DNA of 9,215 bases from Deltaproteobacteria bacterium (GCA_019310665.1 JAFDDW010000044.1:1-9215), one strand, 5' to 3'; shown: positions 1-6,584, numbered from the stretch's first letter. The notes: generated from the letters alone by a model not told the origin. A program made the numbers and translations.

Positions 1-261
1 AAAATCAGCTAACTCCTTCAAAACGCAGCAGAAGATCAATATATCCTCTGAATTTGGTGGTGGTTACCAATACACCGATACTCCAATTCTTCACCATTCC
101 ATTATTGTCATTCCTTTTGAATGAAAAATCACATATGGGCTTGATTTGTCTTCCAAAATTGGAATATACTAATTACTCCGCCCTGAAAAATAACGATATC
201 AGGAGTAGGTAAAATATTTTTGTCCTTTGAAATCTTATTAGGCCATTTTGACGCTGATCCG

Positions 262-547
262 GGCGGATTAATTAATCGTTGTTGAAAGTGAATCGCACAA
301 AGGCTGATGAATACTGAATTAATCTTAGAGTAAATGAAAAATAATCAATTATTACGGCCACCTAATTGCTGCTATGTTTCTTTAGACCTAAGTACCTATA
401 ATGAAATGAACTACCCCGCAGCAGAGCTGTGAAGTATCAAAATGAATTTTACCTTTTTAACCCCGATGCAGAGCATCGAGGAATTCTTTTGATTAAAAAG
501 AGAAAAACATAAAAATTAAATGCGCAGCATTAAGTAATTAATCCGCC
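262..547. repeat. Inner 13-bp inverted repeat inside element A
   Basis: GGCGGATTAATTA at 262-274 is the exact reverse complement of TAATTAATCCGCC at 535-547. The match extends outward by about five more bases with a one-base gap (256-261 against 548-552). The arms resemble the element's own outer ends (TAATTA, one base, TCCGCC), so element A carries four such ends in alternating orientation at 170, 274, 535 and 630. This suggests two short palindromic elements (170-274 and 535-630) bracketing about 260 bp, or one element nested in another. Confidence 0.6.
412..481. repeat. Two tandem REP-like hairpins with AGA loops
   Basis: Two hairpins lie 24 nt apart in the same orientation. The first has arms 412-422 and 426-436, the second arms 461-469 and 473-481, and each has the three-base loop AGA. 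Both left arms begin CCCCG. The stems contain one or two mismatches, so they look decayed. The second is followed by a T-rich stretch (484-490). Paired short hairpins of this sort resemble REP/BIME sequences mobilised by REP-associated tyrosine transposases. No such transposase is in the window, so the assignment is by shape only. Confidence 0.45.
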
Positions 548-714
548 GGACCTAGGGTTGAAAAACAAACTTCAGTTTTCGAAGAACTATTTATCACCCT
601 AATATGCTATTTTTCAGGGCGGAGTAATTAAAGCTGAAACCCTGATTTTCCGGGCCGCTTAAAGATTCCCCAGTTGAGCAGGGGATCGATTAATTGAAAT
701 ATTCGAAGCCAATT

Positions 715-719
715 AAGGA
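715..719 (+). promoter_or_regulatory. Ribosome binding site that fixes the start of the propeller lipoprotein gene
   Basis: AAGGA lies 7 nt before the ATG at 727. An in-frame TTG at 694 would add 11 residues, but they would stand in front of an otherwise complete lipoprotein signal peptide. The Shine-Dalgarno match and the signal peptide both support 727. Confidence 0.7.
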
Positions 720-726
720 CAGCAAT

Positions 727-2097
727 ATGAGCAACAATTTGCGAAATGTTATTCTGATATTTTCTGTGGTGACTTTTATCGGTTGTGCCGGTGGTAAGTC
801 GACAAGGTGGGGGCACTTCCACGGCAACCTGTCAAACCAGGGGGTTCAGCTGATTGAAAGCGGCTATGCACTCTCCTCGAGTTGGATTTCGAATCCATAC
901 CCGATTACCAGTTCCTCGCCGGTGATCGGCAGCGATTTTCAAGATCGAGAGGTTGTTTACGTCGGTACCTCCGACGGCTTGCTGGTGGCCATAAGGTCTG
1001 AGGATGGAAGTGAAAAGTGGAAAAAGCCGCTGGGTGCCGACGGTTCAGAAACCCGGGTTATTTCTTCCCCATCGGTCTCGAGTAAACGCGATATCTATGT
1101 TATCTCCAACCGTAAAGCGGGTGACGGCCCGGCCCGGAGTACCCTTCATAAAATTGACCAATTCGGCAACCGGAGATGGTCTTACCCATTTCCGGATAAT
1201 GGATTTACGGCCGGTTCCCCCAAGGTTATGACCACGCAGACGGAGACTCTGATCTTCGTATACCTTGCAGTGGGCATGATCGCAGATATTCAGGGAGAGC
1301 TTTTCGTTTTGCGTGATGAGGGCAAGCGGGTGCAGCTTGTTGACCGCAAAGCGCTTGGCACTTGCAGCTACGGCCCATCCGGCAGCGGGTCGGAACTCGA
1401 TGATCTTCTTGGATTTTATGAAGAGACCTGGAACCTGGTTGGCAACTTTCCCGTTGCCTGGGACGAAGAGGGTATGGTTCTGTCGGACCGCTTTATCGAC
1501 CCAACCGTTGCCGTTGTCAGCGGCAGAGAAAAACCGATCATCGCCATTGCGGACAATCTGTGCAGCATCGGCGCTTATGAATGGAGCGGCAGCAGCCTGT
1601 CGGTGCTTTGGCATCATGAACACAGCTTTGATAAGCATTCCTCAGCTGCGGTTTCGTCCAACGGTTTGATGGTGTTTGGATCAGGTGACGGGAAAGTTCA
1701 GGCCTATGATGTGGAGACCGGCGTAAAAATGTGGGAATATAATGCCGGACAGCCTGTTTTCGCCACACCGGGTATCCCTGGCCCAAAATATGTTTTTGTG
1801 GTGTCCAAAGACCACATCCAGAAACTCAACATCTCAGACGGCATCCTGGCGCAGGATGATAAGTCTCCGGGGAAATTACCGCTGCTGGGGGCGACGCACA
1901 CATCACCGGCTGTCACTGCCAACCGGATTTATGTTTCCGCTTATGAAATGCTGACCGTTACCTATGATCTTAAAACACGGGGGCATGATACCAACTTCCA
2001 TGGAAACGGGCTGTCATCCGTGGCGGTCGGTCCGGACGGGTCCGTGTACGGCGTGGCCTCAGACGGCACCATTTATAAATATGCGGGCACGCAGTAA
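727..2097 (+). CDS. Lipoprotein with PQQ/BamB-like beta-propeller repeats
   Basis: The 456-residue product starts with a basic N-region, a hydrophobic stretch and the lipobox F-I-G-C, so signal peptidase II should cleave before Cys20 and the protein should be anchored in the outer or inner membrane facing the periplasm. The mature part carries propeller blades of the PQQ/quinoprotein type. The clearest are near residues 64-99 (SSPVIG, VYVGTSDG, DGSEKW) and 305-338 (SSAAVSSNG, VFGSGDGKVQAYD, ETGVKMWEY). A last blade near 430-453 reads SSVAVGPDGSVYGVASDGTIYKY. Proteins of this shape include BamB, which helps assemble outer-membrane proteins, and many uncharacterised scaffold-like lipoproteins. 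No catalytic or cofactor ligands are evident, so an interaction scaffold is more likely than a dehydrogenase. The gene stands alone on the plus strand and converges on the 47-residue lipoprotein gene. I am confident of the fold and localisation, but not of the exact role. Confidence 0.85.
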   Translation: MSNNLRNVILIFSVVTFIGCAGGKSTRWGHFHGNLSNQGVQLIESGYALSSSWISNPYPITSSSPVIGSDFQDREVVYVGTSDGLLVAIRSEDGSEKWKKPLGADGSETRVISSPSVSSKRDIYVISNRKAGDGPARSTLHKIDQFGNRRWSYPFPDNGFTAGSPKVMTTQTETLIFVYLAVGMIADIQGELFVLRDEGKRVQLVDRKALGTCSYGPSGSGSELDDLLGFYEETWNLVGNFPVAWDEEGMVLSDRFIDPTVAVVSGREKPIIAIADNLCSIGAYEWSGSSLSVLWHHEHSFDKHSSAAVSSNGLMVFGSGDGKVQAYDVETGVKMWEYNAGQPVFATPGIPGPKYVFVVSKDHIQKLNISDGILAQDDKSPGKLPLLGATHTSPAVTANRIYVSAYEMLTVTYDLKTRGHDTNFHGNGLSSVAVGPDGSVYGVASDGTIYKYAGTQ

Positions 2098-2112
2098 TGT
2101 GGTCAGATAAAA

Positions 2113-2133
2113 GGCGCTAAGCGCTTAGCGGCC
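2113..2133 (-). terminator. Palindrome between convergent genes, probable terminator
   Basis: CGCTAAGCGCTTAGCG at 2115-2130 is a perfect 16-bp palindrome. The stem lengthens by two G-C pairs if one C is bulged. Read on the minus strand it is followed by TTTT, and the stop codon of the 47-residue gene lies inside it. It also falls 15 nt after the stop of the plus-strand propeller gene, so it may serve both, although the T-run exists only on the minus side and is short. Confidence 0.5.
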
Positions 2134-2268
2134 ACCCCGTTGTCCGGCATCGTATCGCTGCTTGGCATTGCGGTATTTTTCTTTCTCTTCGTCGGATAAA
2201 TTATCCTGGTGAGCGCAGCTTAACAAGAAAAACATGCCGGCCAGTATTAGGGCAATTATTTTTTTCAT
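2125..2268 (-). CDS. Small lipoprotein, 47 residues
   Basis: This is a short frame with strong start and signal features. GGAG lies 8 nt before the ATG. The protein opens with MKK, a hydrophobic stretch and the lipobox L-L-S-C, predicting lipidation at Cys18. The remaining 29 residues (AHQDNLSDEEKEKYRNAKQRYDAGQRGGR) are charged and probably form one amphipathic helix. It is the last gene of a minus-strand series, 67 nt after the secreted Ig/HAD-like gene, and ends inside a terminator-like palindrome. Small entericidin-like or peptidoglycan-binding lipoproteins have a similar plan, but I recognise no family. The ribosome site, signal and lipobox together make chance unlikely. Confidence 0.7.
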   Translation of the reverse strand: MKKIIALILAGMFFLLSCAHQDNLSDEEKEKYRNAKQRYDAGQRGGR

Positions 2269-2335
2269 TATAAAGCTCCGATTGCTTGGGGTTAGTTTAT
2301 TTGTTCAAACAAGAATGGGAATTGACAGTCAATAG

Positions 2336-3073
2336 TCAAGGAGCAGGCTCATCCTGCAGGTGCTCTAAAATTTCACCCCAGTCTTTGACAGTTGTGCCGT
2401 CTTTGGTTTTTTCAAAGGCAAATCGATTTTCAATGTCCTTGGCAGCCGCTGATATTACCGCCGCGGAGCCGATGATGGCATGCAGCTGTATTCCCTTTTT
2501 TTTCAACGCCGTCAGCGTTTCAGGCCCTCGCCAGCTGAGAATGACCGATTCGGGAAAGCTTTGTTTCTCAAGCCAGGTGCCGGTGATGCTTTTGCCGGCG
2601 TACCGGCTCAGATAGATAATTTTATAGTTTTTGCTCAGCGTTTTGACGGCCTTCAGGCTGCTTTGCTTTACCTCTTCGGAAAATACTGCACCTTTAAACC
2701 CTTCCTCAACTTCGATGATTATGGCCCGATCATTTTTGGTCATCACCAGGAGTAACCCGGTGGCGCTATCCGAGCCTGAGCGCGCTTTAATTGTTATATA
2801 ACCTGGAGACGGGGGCGTGTATTTCAAGTAACCGTAGCCGTCACCACCGGTTAAAATTCGTTTCAAATGATCGTCATTCAGGTAGATATCCACCAGGCGG
2901 CCGCCGACCGAGAAAAAGCGACTTTTGGTTAACACGGTGATGCGGATTGGGGTTTTAACAGTTGTCACGCGGTCGAAAACGGCAACGTCAGCGTGGATAG
3001 GCGGGACTGCATAAAACCCAGCCGCCATGCTAAAAATAATCATTAAGAGTAAGTTTTTTAGGTAAAGGGTCAT
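2336..3073 (-). CDS. Secreted protein with Ig-like domain and degenerate HAD-like domain
   Basis: The 245-residue product has an N-terminal signal (hydrophobic 6-24, probable signal peptidase I cut after HA near residue 28). Residues 35-98 look like a beta-sandwich of the Ig/transthyretin type (VDIYLNDDHL, GGDGYGYLKYTPPSPGYITIKA). Residues 115-240 resemble the HAD-like fold seen in LNS2/App1 phosphatases: a strand ending in motif I (III-EVEEG, 118-125), a motif II strand (IIYLSR, 152-157) and the FPESVIL segment (173-179). The motif I aspartate pair DxD is replaced by ExE, and the usual GDxxxD acidic loop appears as GSAAVIS (202-208), so it is probably not a classical phosphatase. The gene lies 48 nt after the GalT-like gene on the same strand and is likely co-transcribed. 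No clear Shine-Dalgarno precedes the chosen ATG. The HAD assignment is by motif reading and is moderate at best. Confidence 0.65.
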   Translation of the reverse strand: MTLYLKNLLLMIIFSMAAGFYAVPPIHADVAVFDRVTTVKTPIRITVLTKSRFFSVGGRLVDIYLNDDHLKRILTGGDGYGYLKYTPPSPGYITIKARSGSDSATGLLLVMTKNDRAIIIEVEEGFKGAVFSEEVKQSSLKAVKTLSKNYKIIYLSRYAGKSITGTWLEKQSFPESVILSWRGPETLTALKKKGIQLHAIIGSAAVISAAAKDIENRFAFEKTKDGTTVKDWGEILEHLQDEPAP

Positions 3074-3121
3074 ATTGATTTTGAACTTATATCAATTATC
3101 TTATGTCTTTGGCCACCATCA

Positions 3122-4168
3122 TCAGCTGAAAAATCGGCGTGCCCATTCTGCGGTTTGTTCCGGGGCGACAAAAGTGGTCATATCACCGAGCATGATTTCG
3201 AAACCGGTATGATCGCTGCGCACCCAGGGGGCGTAGTTTGAACGAACCACGATGACGATACGCAGTTCGAGCCGGCTTGCGGGGACTTCCACCGACAGGA
3301 GTCCCAGGTTGTAGCCGTTGCGGTTAATGCTCCGATAAAGCCGCTGAATGTTGAGAATGCCCTGCACAAGATCCTCCCAGTCGGATACCGCCGGCTGCTG
3401 CAGGGAGGTGGTCCGGGGCAGGATGCCCCAGATCTCGAAAAATCCTTCCGGGGCAAACGCCGCCACCCATTCCCAGGATCCCGTTTTTCCGATATAGCGG
3501 GAACCATCCTTTTTCTCGTGACCGAGATAGGTGGAAAACAGAAAATCACCGTTGTGCTGATAGAAAGTATATGCCCGTTCCAGCAAAAACCGATGGTGGT
3601 TGGCGGCAACACGGTCGGCATTTATTTGCAGGTGAGGGTGAATCAAGGACCCGCCGGCCGACGGCAGATGATTCTGGGTGATGGCCATGTATACGGCCTG
3701 GGGATCGTGATCGATAACCCGGGCAAGATACCGGCAGCAGTTCAAGAAGCTGTCGGTGTAAGATGAATGTGAGGCCTTACCGATCTCGACAAAGTGGTCA
3801 TTGTCGAACAGGCTCACGGCGGAATAGCTGCCATAGGGAAACAGATTCGGAAACAGCAGGGAATCTTTGCGGGTCAGTCGCGCCTCATTTGTCAAATCGG
3901 GATTCAATTGGGGCGTTTGCGAGTTTACCTGGGGCCGGCAGAAAGGGCATTTAGAGGTATCCCCGGCATCCGGCGGCGGCGGGGGCAGGGCGTCGGTGCC
4001 GGTCTCCTTTTCCTTTATCCGGCTGAAGGCAATGCGACAGGTACGTCCGCTAATCGGATGGGTGCGGATCTCAACCGGGCGCTCCACTAATTGCCCGGCG
4101 GGGTCAATGAATTTTGCAGATACGGTCCGGCTTGCAAATGTCAGCTCTGAATGTTCGTCAGACGACAT
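3122..4168 (-). CDS. GalT-like hexose-1-phosphate nucleotidyltransferase (HIT superfamily)
   Basis: The 348-residue cytoplasmic protein matches the galactose-1-phosphate uridylyltransferase plan and length. These enzymes move a nucleoside monophosphate between a sugar phosphate and a nucleotide sugar through a uridylyl-histidine intermediate. Zinc ligands are visible as C74-x2-C77 (CPFC) and H125 (DNDHF), and the active site as H177-P-H179-x-Q181, matching HPHGQ of E. coli GalT with H179 as nucleophile. The Ser-Ala-Gly-Gly-Ser run just before it fits the family loop. A run of five prolines (62-66) before the zinc site is unusual and should need EF-P for smooth translation. No galK, galE or sugar transporter is nearby, so the true substrate could be another hexose phosphate, as in ADP-glucose phosphorylase-type relatives. 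A palindromic element lies immediately upstream of the start and separates it from the Yip1-like gene. Confidence 0.82.
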   Translation of the reverse strand: MSSDEHSELTFASRTVSAKFIDPAGQLVERPVEIRTHPISGRTCRIAFSRIKEKETGTDALPPPPPDAGDTSKCPFCRPQVNSQTPQLNPDLTNEARLTRKDSLLFPNLFPYGSYSAVSLFDNDHFVEIGKASHSSYTDSFLNCCRYLARVIDHDPQAVYMAITQNHLPSAGGSLIHPHLQINADRVAANHHRFLLERAYTFYQHNGDFLFSTYLGHEKKDGSRYIGKTGSWEWVAAFAPEGFFEIWGILPRTTSLQQPAVSDWEDLVQGILNIQRLYRSINRNGYNLGLLSVEVPASRLELRIVIVVRSNYAPWVRSDHTGFEIMLGDMTTFVAPEQTAEWARRFFS

Positions 4169-4177
4169 GGCATTGAT

Positions 4178-4181
4178 TCCT
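4178..4181 (-). promoter_or_regulatory. Ribosome binding site of the GalT-like gene, at the element boundary
   Basis: On the minus strand AGGA ends 9 nt before the ATG at 4168. Its first A is the outermost base of the inserted palindromic element (or of its TA target), so the insertion abuts the ribosome site yet leaves it intact. Confidence 0.55.
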
Positions 4182-4343
4182 AATTACGCCGCCCTGAAAA
4201 ATAACCATAACAGGGTTGGGTAGTATAAATTTGTTCTTTGAAAATTGAAGAAAATATTTAGAAGTTCGATCTAACAACTTGCTTCAGTTTTCAAATAACA
4301 ATTTGCAACCCTAAATGTCCTATTTTTCAGGGCGGAGTAATTA
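4181..4343. mobile_element. MITE-like element B, 163 bp, at a gene junction
   Basis: The ends at 4181-4203 and 4321-4343 are inverted repeats with 22 of 23 bases matching. Complementarity continues imperfectly for roughly 65 bp on each side, so almost the whole element can fold into one long hairpin. It shares its ends and subterminal sequence with element A (170-630) but lacks that element's central 300 bp. It encodes no protein. It lies between the stop of the Yip1-like gene and the ribosome site of the GalT-like gene, and its outer TTA provides the stop codon of the former. On the minus strand it contains a TATACT (4222-4227) about 54 nt before the GalT-like start, a possible -10 box without a good -35. 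Confidence 0.8.
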
Positions 4344-4886
4344 GAACTGCGATTTAGAAACGCCGAAAGCCGAAAATATGATAATGTACATCAACCCTTG
4401 AAAGAGCGTACTGAGGATCCAGCAAACCACGGTGATGCCTGCCGCGCGATAGGTACTTGAATAGTTAAGGGCCTTTTTTACCGCGACCACGGTGGCCACG
4501 ATCATCCAGACGGAAGCACCCACCCAAACGGTAATACCCAGACCCGGAACCAGGCCCAGCAGGCACAGCCACCCGGGCGAACTGGCAAAGGCCATTGCCC
4601 GCATAAAGGCTTTCCTGTCAGCGGTGGTTCGGGATTCAGGGAACATGCGAGCACCGATGATATAGACGGAAAAAGCCCAGATATACCACCCGATCAGGGT
4701 CATAAATATGGCGCTGTTGATCATGGCAACGCCCCCCCGGCCGAAGATTCCATAGGCGACGGCGGCACCGTAAAGAAAAACGACAATGATGGCCTGGGTC
4801 CTGGCTTTGGTGTCCGCCATGACCTCATCAAACAAACTGGCATCCAGCTTTGCGGCTCGCAATGCTCGAATAAAAAAAAGATTCAT
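4341..4886 (-). CDS. Yip1-family integral membrane protein
   Basis: The 181-residue protein has a short cytoplasmic N-terminus and about five hydrophobic helices (near 31-47, 55-79, 98-112, 114-136, 148-173). The W-V-G-A-S-V-W-M-I-V-A-T-V-V-A-V-K-K-A-L-N-Y-S-S segment followed by a final helix is typical of bacterial Yip1/DUF1282-like domains. These proteins have no firmly known biochemical role in bacteria. A GAGGA shortly before the ATG supports the start. The gene is the first of the minus-strand series leading to the GalT-like gene. Its stop TAA is formed by the end of the inserted palindromic element. Without that element the stop would be TAG at the same codon, so the protein appears to be full length. 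Confidence 0.8.
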   Translation of the reverse strand: MNLFFIRALRAAKLDASLFDEVMADTKARTQAIIVVFLYGAAVAYGIFGRGGVAMINSAIFMTLIGWYIWAFSVYIIGARMFPESRTTADRKAFMRAMAFASSPGWLCLLGLVPGLGITVWVGASVWMIVATVVAVKKALNYSSTYRAAGITVVCWILSTLFQGLMYIIIFSAFGVSKSQF

Positions 4887-5067
4887 AGATCCTCGCTCTG
4901 GTCAGCAGGTTTCACAATTCGCACCGGTTTGCTATTGAGACGGCCTGCGATCTATCCTGTTTAGTTTTCGATCTACCGGCTATCATGTTGTCGGCTGCGT
5001 GTCAACAAGACCTGGAAACTGCAGGACAAGGGCAGGTAGACGGATAAATAGAACCCTGTTCCAAGAA
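4887..5067. other. Intergenic spacer without a visible gene
   Basis: This stretch of about 180 bp separates two minus-strand genes. It should hold the end of the ATPase/GNAT transcript and the promoter for the Yip1-like gene. A TTGACA is present on the minus strand at 5000-5005, but no matching -10 at 16-18 nt. I see no convincing terminator hairpin. Confidence 0.4.
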
Positions 5068-6576
5068 TCACACGATATTCGGGTCATATTGCCTGATATG
5101 GGAGAGAATCCTGGCGGCCATATCTGATTCCAGGCGAATGGCGTCATAATCGATGGGAATATTATTTAAATACTGTAGGATTAAGGCATCACCGGTGGAC
5201 AGACCGCCCGGCAGCAGTCCGGCAAAGAAAAAGCCGAGTTTTTCCAGTTCTTCGACGAAGTGGGCGGTCCGGGGGTCGAAAAGATTCAGGTACAGATGAA
5301 CCACCTCGATTTTTTTTAAGCAAAGCTCCTTCAGTTTTGTGCCGATCTCCTCAATTACATTTGGACCATAATCTTCCAGCATAATCCGGGCAAAATTCAA
5401 GGATGTTACCACACTGATTTTGAATAAAGATTTAGATTCACGTTTTCCGACCTTTTGTCCTGCCAGGACCTTAGGAACGATGCCAAGATTTTCATAGATC
5501 GCGGCTACGATAGCCTGGTGGTGAGCCGGCACATAAACCTTACCCGGGGATGGGCTGTCCAAATACCTGAACTGCAACACCATGCTTAAGCGGTCATAAA
5601 GTTTTTCGGAAAACCCCTTGAACATAATGGTGGGCGGTACAAGGCCCAGCAGGAGCCCGCAATCATTGAGTCCTGAACGCAGTCCGGTGGACTGGGAATA
5701 GGTGTGGTTGGTAACCGCCTGGCCAAAGACCCCCCAGATGCCTTCCGAACGGGCCCGGTTTACCAGATAGGCCGTCATCTTGGCAAAACAACCCTGGGAG
5801 CGAAACTCCGGTTTGACGACCCCTGCGGCGAATTCAGCGATGGCGGGATTTTCTTCCCAGTATTGAAGGGCGCAATGGCCGGCAATTTCATCGCTGCCCG
5901 ATACAGCCACGGCCGAATGAATCCGGCCGCTGGCGTTGAGGGCGATAATTTTTTCAGGGTAATAGACATATTCGTTGGTATAAGAATAGCCATAGGTTTT
6001 ATACACGCTTTTTGATACTTCGGCCGCTTCGGATGGTTTCATCTGCCGGACCGCACATTTGCCGGCCGGCCGGCCGGGGGTGATTTCAGGTGGCGCCACC
6101 GCGTAGGGTTCCAGTTCACATTCGGCATAATAGTCGGTGATTGTTTTAGATTTCAAATGTTTAATCAAAACGGTTTCTTTGCCCTCGTGCCCCAGATTGT
6201 GCAGCAATACTTCGTCCATGAAGTCTTTAAGCTGAAAAACCTGTCTGCCCAGCGTTGACGCTTCAATAGTTCCGGGATCATCAGCATTGAGGGCGGCGAT
6301 TGCATCTCCAAAAGGCAGGCCTTTATCCTTTATTACAATTTTTATACCCGTGGCAATCCGTTCACAGGAGAGTCCCAGGATGGCCTTTTCGCCGGGCTCA
6401 AAGGAATAGGCGATTGAAGCCTCGATTGCTTTTCGCACACCCTGTTCGATTGTATGCAGATCCTGCCCGTCAAAACCGATCATTTTAGCAATTTCAACCA
6501 CATATTTGCCGGCGGCCGATGCATATTTAGGGTCGTTGGGGATCTCTATTTTTGATAATTCGCATGCAGATTCCAT
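5068..6576 (-). CDS. RsbW-like ATP-binding domain fused to GNAT-fold region
   Basis: The 502-residue cytoplasmic protein opens with a histidine-kinase-type ATPase domain of the RsbW/anti-sigma family (about 10-145): an N-box-like helix EQGVRKAIEASIAY (44-57), a G1-like D84-K-G86-LPF and a G2-like helix LGRQVFQLKDFMDEV (109-123). The N-box residues usually Glu and Asn (magnesium ligand) read Gln45 and Lys49, so ATP binding or kinase activity may be weak or lost. A Pro/Gly-rich linker (161-172) leads to a GNAT acetyltransferase domain (174-330) with motif A V-K-P-E-F-R-S-Q-G-C-F (254-264), in which R259-x-x-G262 is kept. The C-terminal part (350-480) looks like a second GNAT-type half (FVEELEKLGFFFAGLLPG, GDALILQYL). 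A regulatory protein that couples a nucleotide-binding sensor to acylation is an inference. The start lies just after an intrinsic terminator and has no clear Shine-Dalgarno. Confidence 0.75.
   Translation of the reverse strand: MESACELSKIEIPNDPKYASAAGKYVVEIAKMIGFDGQDLHTIEQGVRKAIEASIAYSFEPGEKAILGLSCERIATGIKIVIKDKGLPFGDAIAALNADDPGTIEASTLGRQVFQLKDFMDEVLLHNLGHEGKETVLIKHLKSKTITDYYAECELEPYAVAPPEITPGRPAGKCAVRQMKPSEAAEVSKSVYKTYGYSYTNEYVYYPEKIIALNASGRIHSAVAVSGSDEIAGHCALQYWEENPAIAEFAAGVVKPEFRSQGCFAKMTAYLVNRARSEGIWGVFGQAVTNHTYSQSTGLRSGLNDCGLLLGLVPPTIMFKGFSEKLYDRLSMVLQFRYLDSPSPGKVYVPAHHQAIVAAIYENLGIVPKVLAGQKVGKRESKSLFKISVVTSLNFARIMLEDYGPNVIEEIGTKLKELCLKKIEVVHLYLNLFDPRTAHFVEELEKLGFFFAGLLPGGLSTGDALILQYLNNIPIDYDAIRLESDMAARILSHIRQYDPNIV
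6062..6077. repeat. Tandem CCGG/GGCC run in the interdomain linker
   Basis: Four GGCC-type units in a row encode the Pro-Gly-Arg-Pro-Ala-Gly part of the linker between the ATPase and GNAT domains. Such a run is prone to slippage, but it is in frame here. Confidence 0.5.
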
Positions 6577-6584
6577 TTTATCAC

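Larger units (their letters stand above)
170..630. mobile_element. MITE-like element A, 461 bp, with 23-bp terminal inverted repeats
   Basis: The ends at 170-192 and 608-630 are perfect 23-bp inverted repeats beginning TAATTACTCCGCCCTG. The subterminal 40 bp or so at each end (up to about 238 on the left, from about 570 on the right) align with the two halves of the 163-bp element at 4181-4343, so these are two copies of one family. There is no transposase or other convincing reading frame inside, which makes it a non-autonomous miniature inverted-repeat element. The flanking TA on each side would fit a TA target duplication as in IS630/Tc1-mariner relatives, but TAATTA is palindromic, so AATT or TAATTA targets cannot be excluded. 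The central 300 bp is absent from the other copy and carries its own inverted repeat and two hairpins. Confidence 0.75.

Noticed and set aside
5..168. Minus-strand frame without a start at its upstream edge (GRQIKPICDFSF..., ending at a TGA at 5-7). It stays open for 64 codons if element A is removed, and would then continue into 631-660.
   Set aside because: There is no good start or ribosome site, and the sequence resembles low-complexity ATACTCC-type intergenic repeats more than a protein. It could be a gene remnant cut by element A, but the support is too thin for a feature.
628..822. Minus-strand frame of 64 codons upstream of the propeller gene.
   Set aside because: It overlaps the lipoprotein gene start antisense, ends at the boundary of element A and shows no domain.
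1045..1638. 197-codon minus-strand frame.
   Set aside because: It is the antisense shadow of the propeller lipoprotein gene, with no ribosome site or recognisable domain.
3122..4168. Naming the HIT-family enzyme galT.
   Set aside because: The catalytic motif fits, but no Leloir pathway neighbours are present and relatives with other sugar or nucleotide substrates share the motif.
4981..5010. TTGACA at 5000-5005 on the minus strand as a -35 box for the Yip1-like gene.
   Set aside because: No acceptable -10 lies at 16-18 nt.
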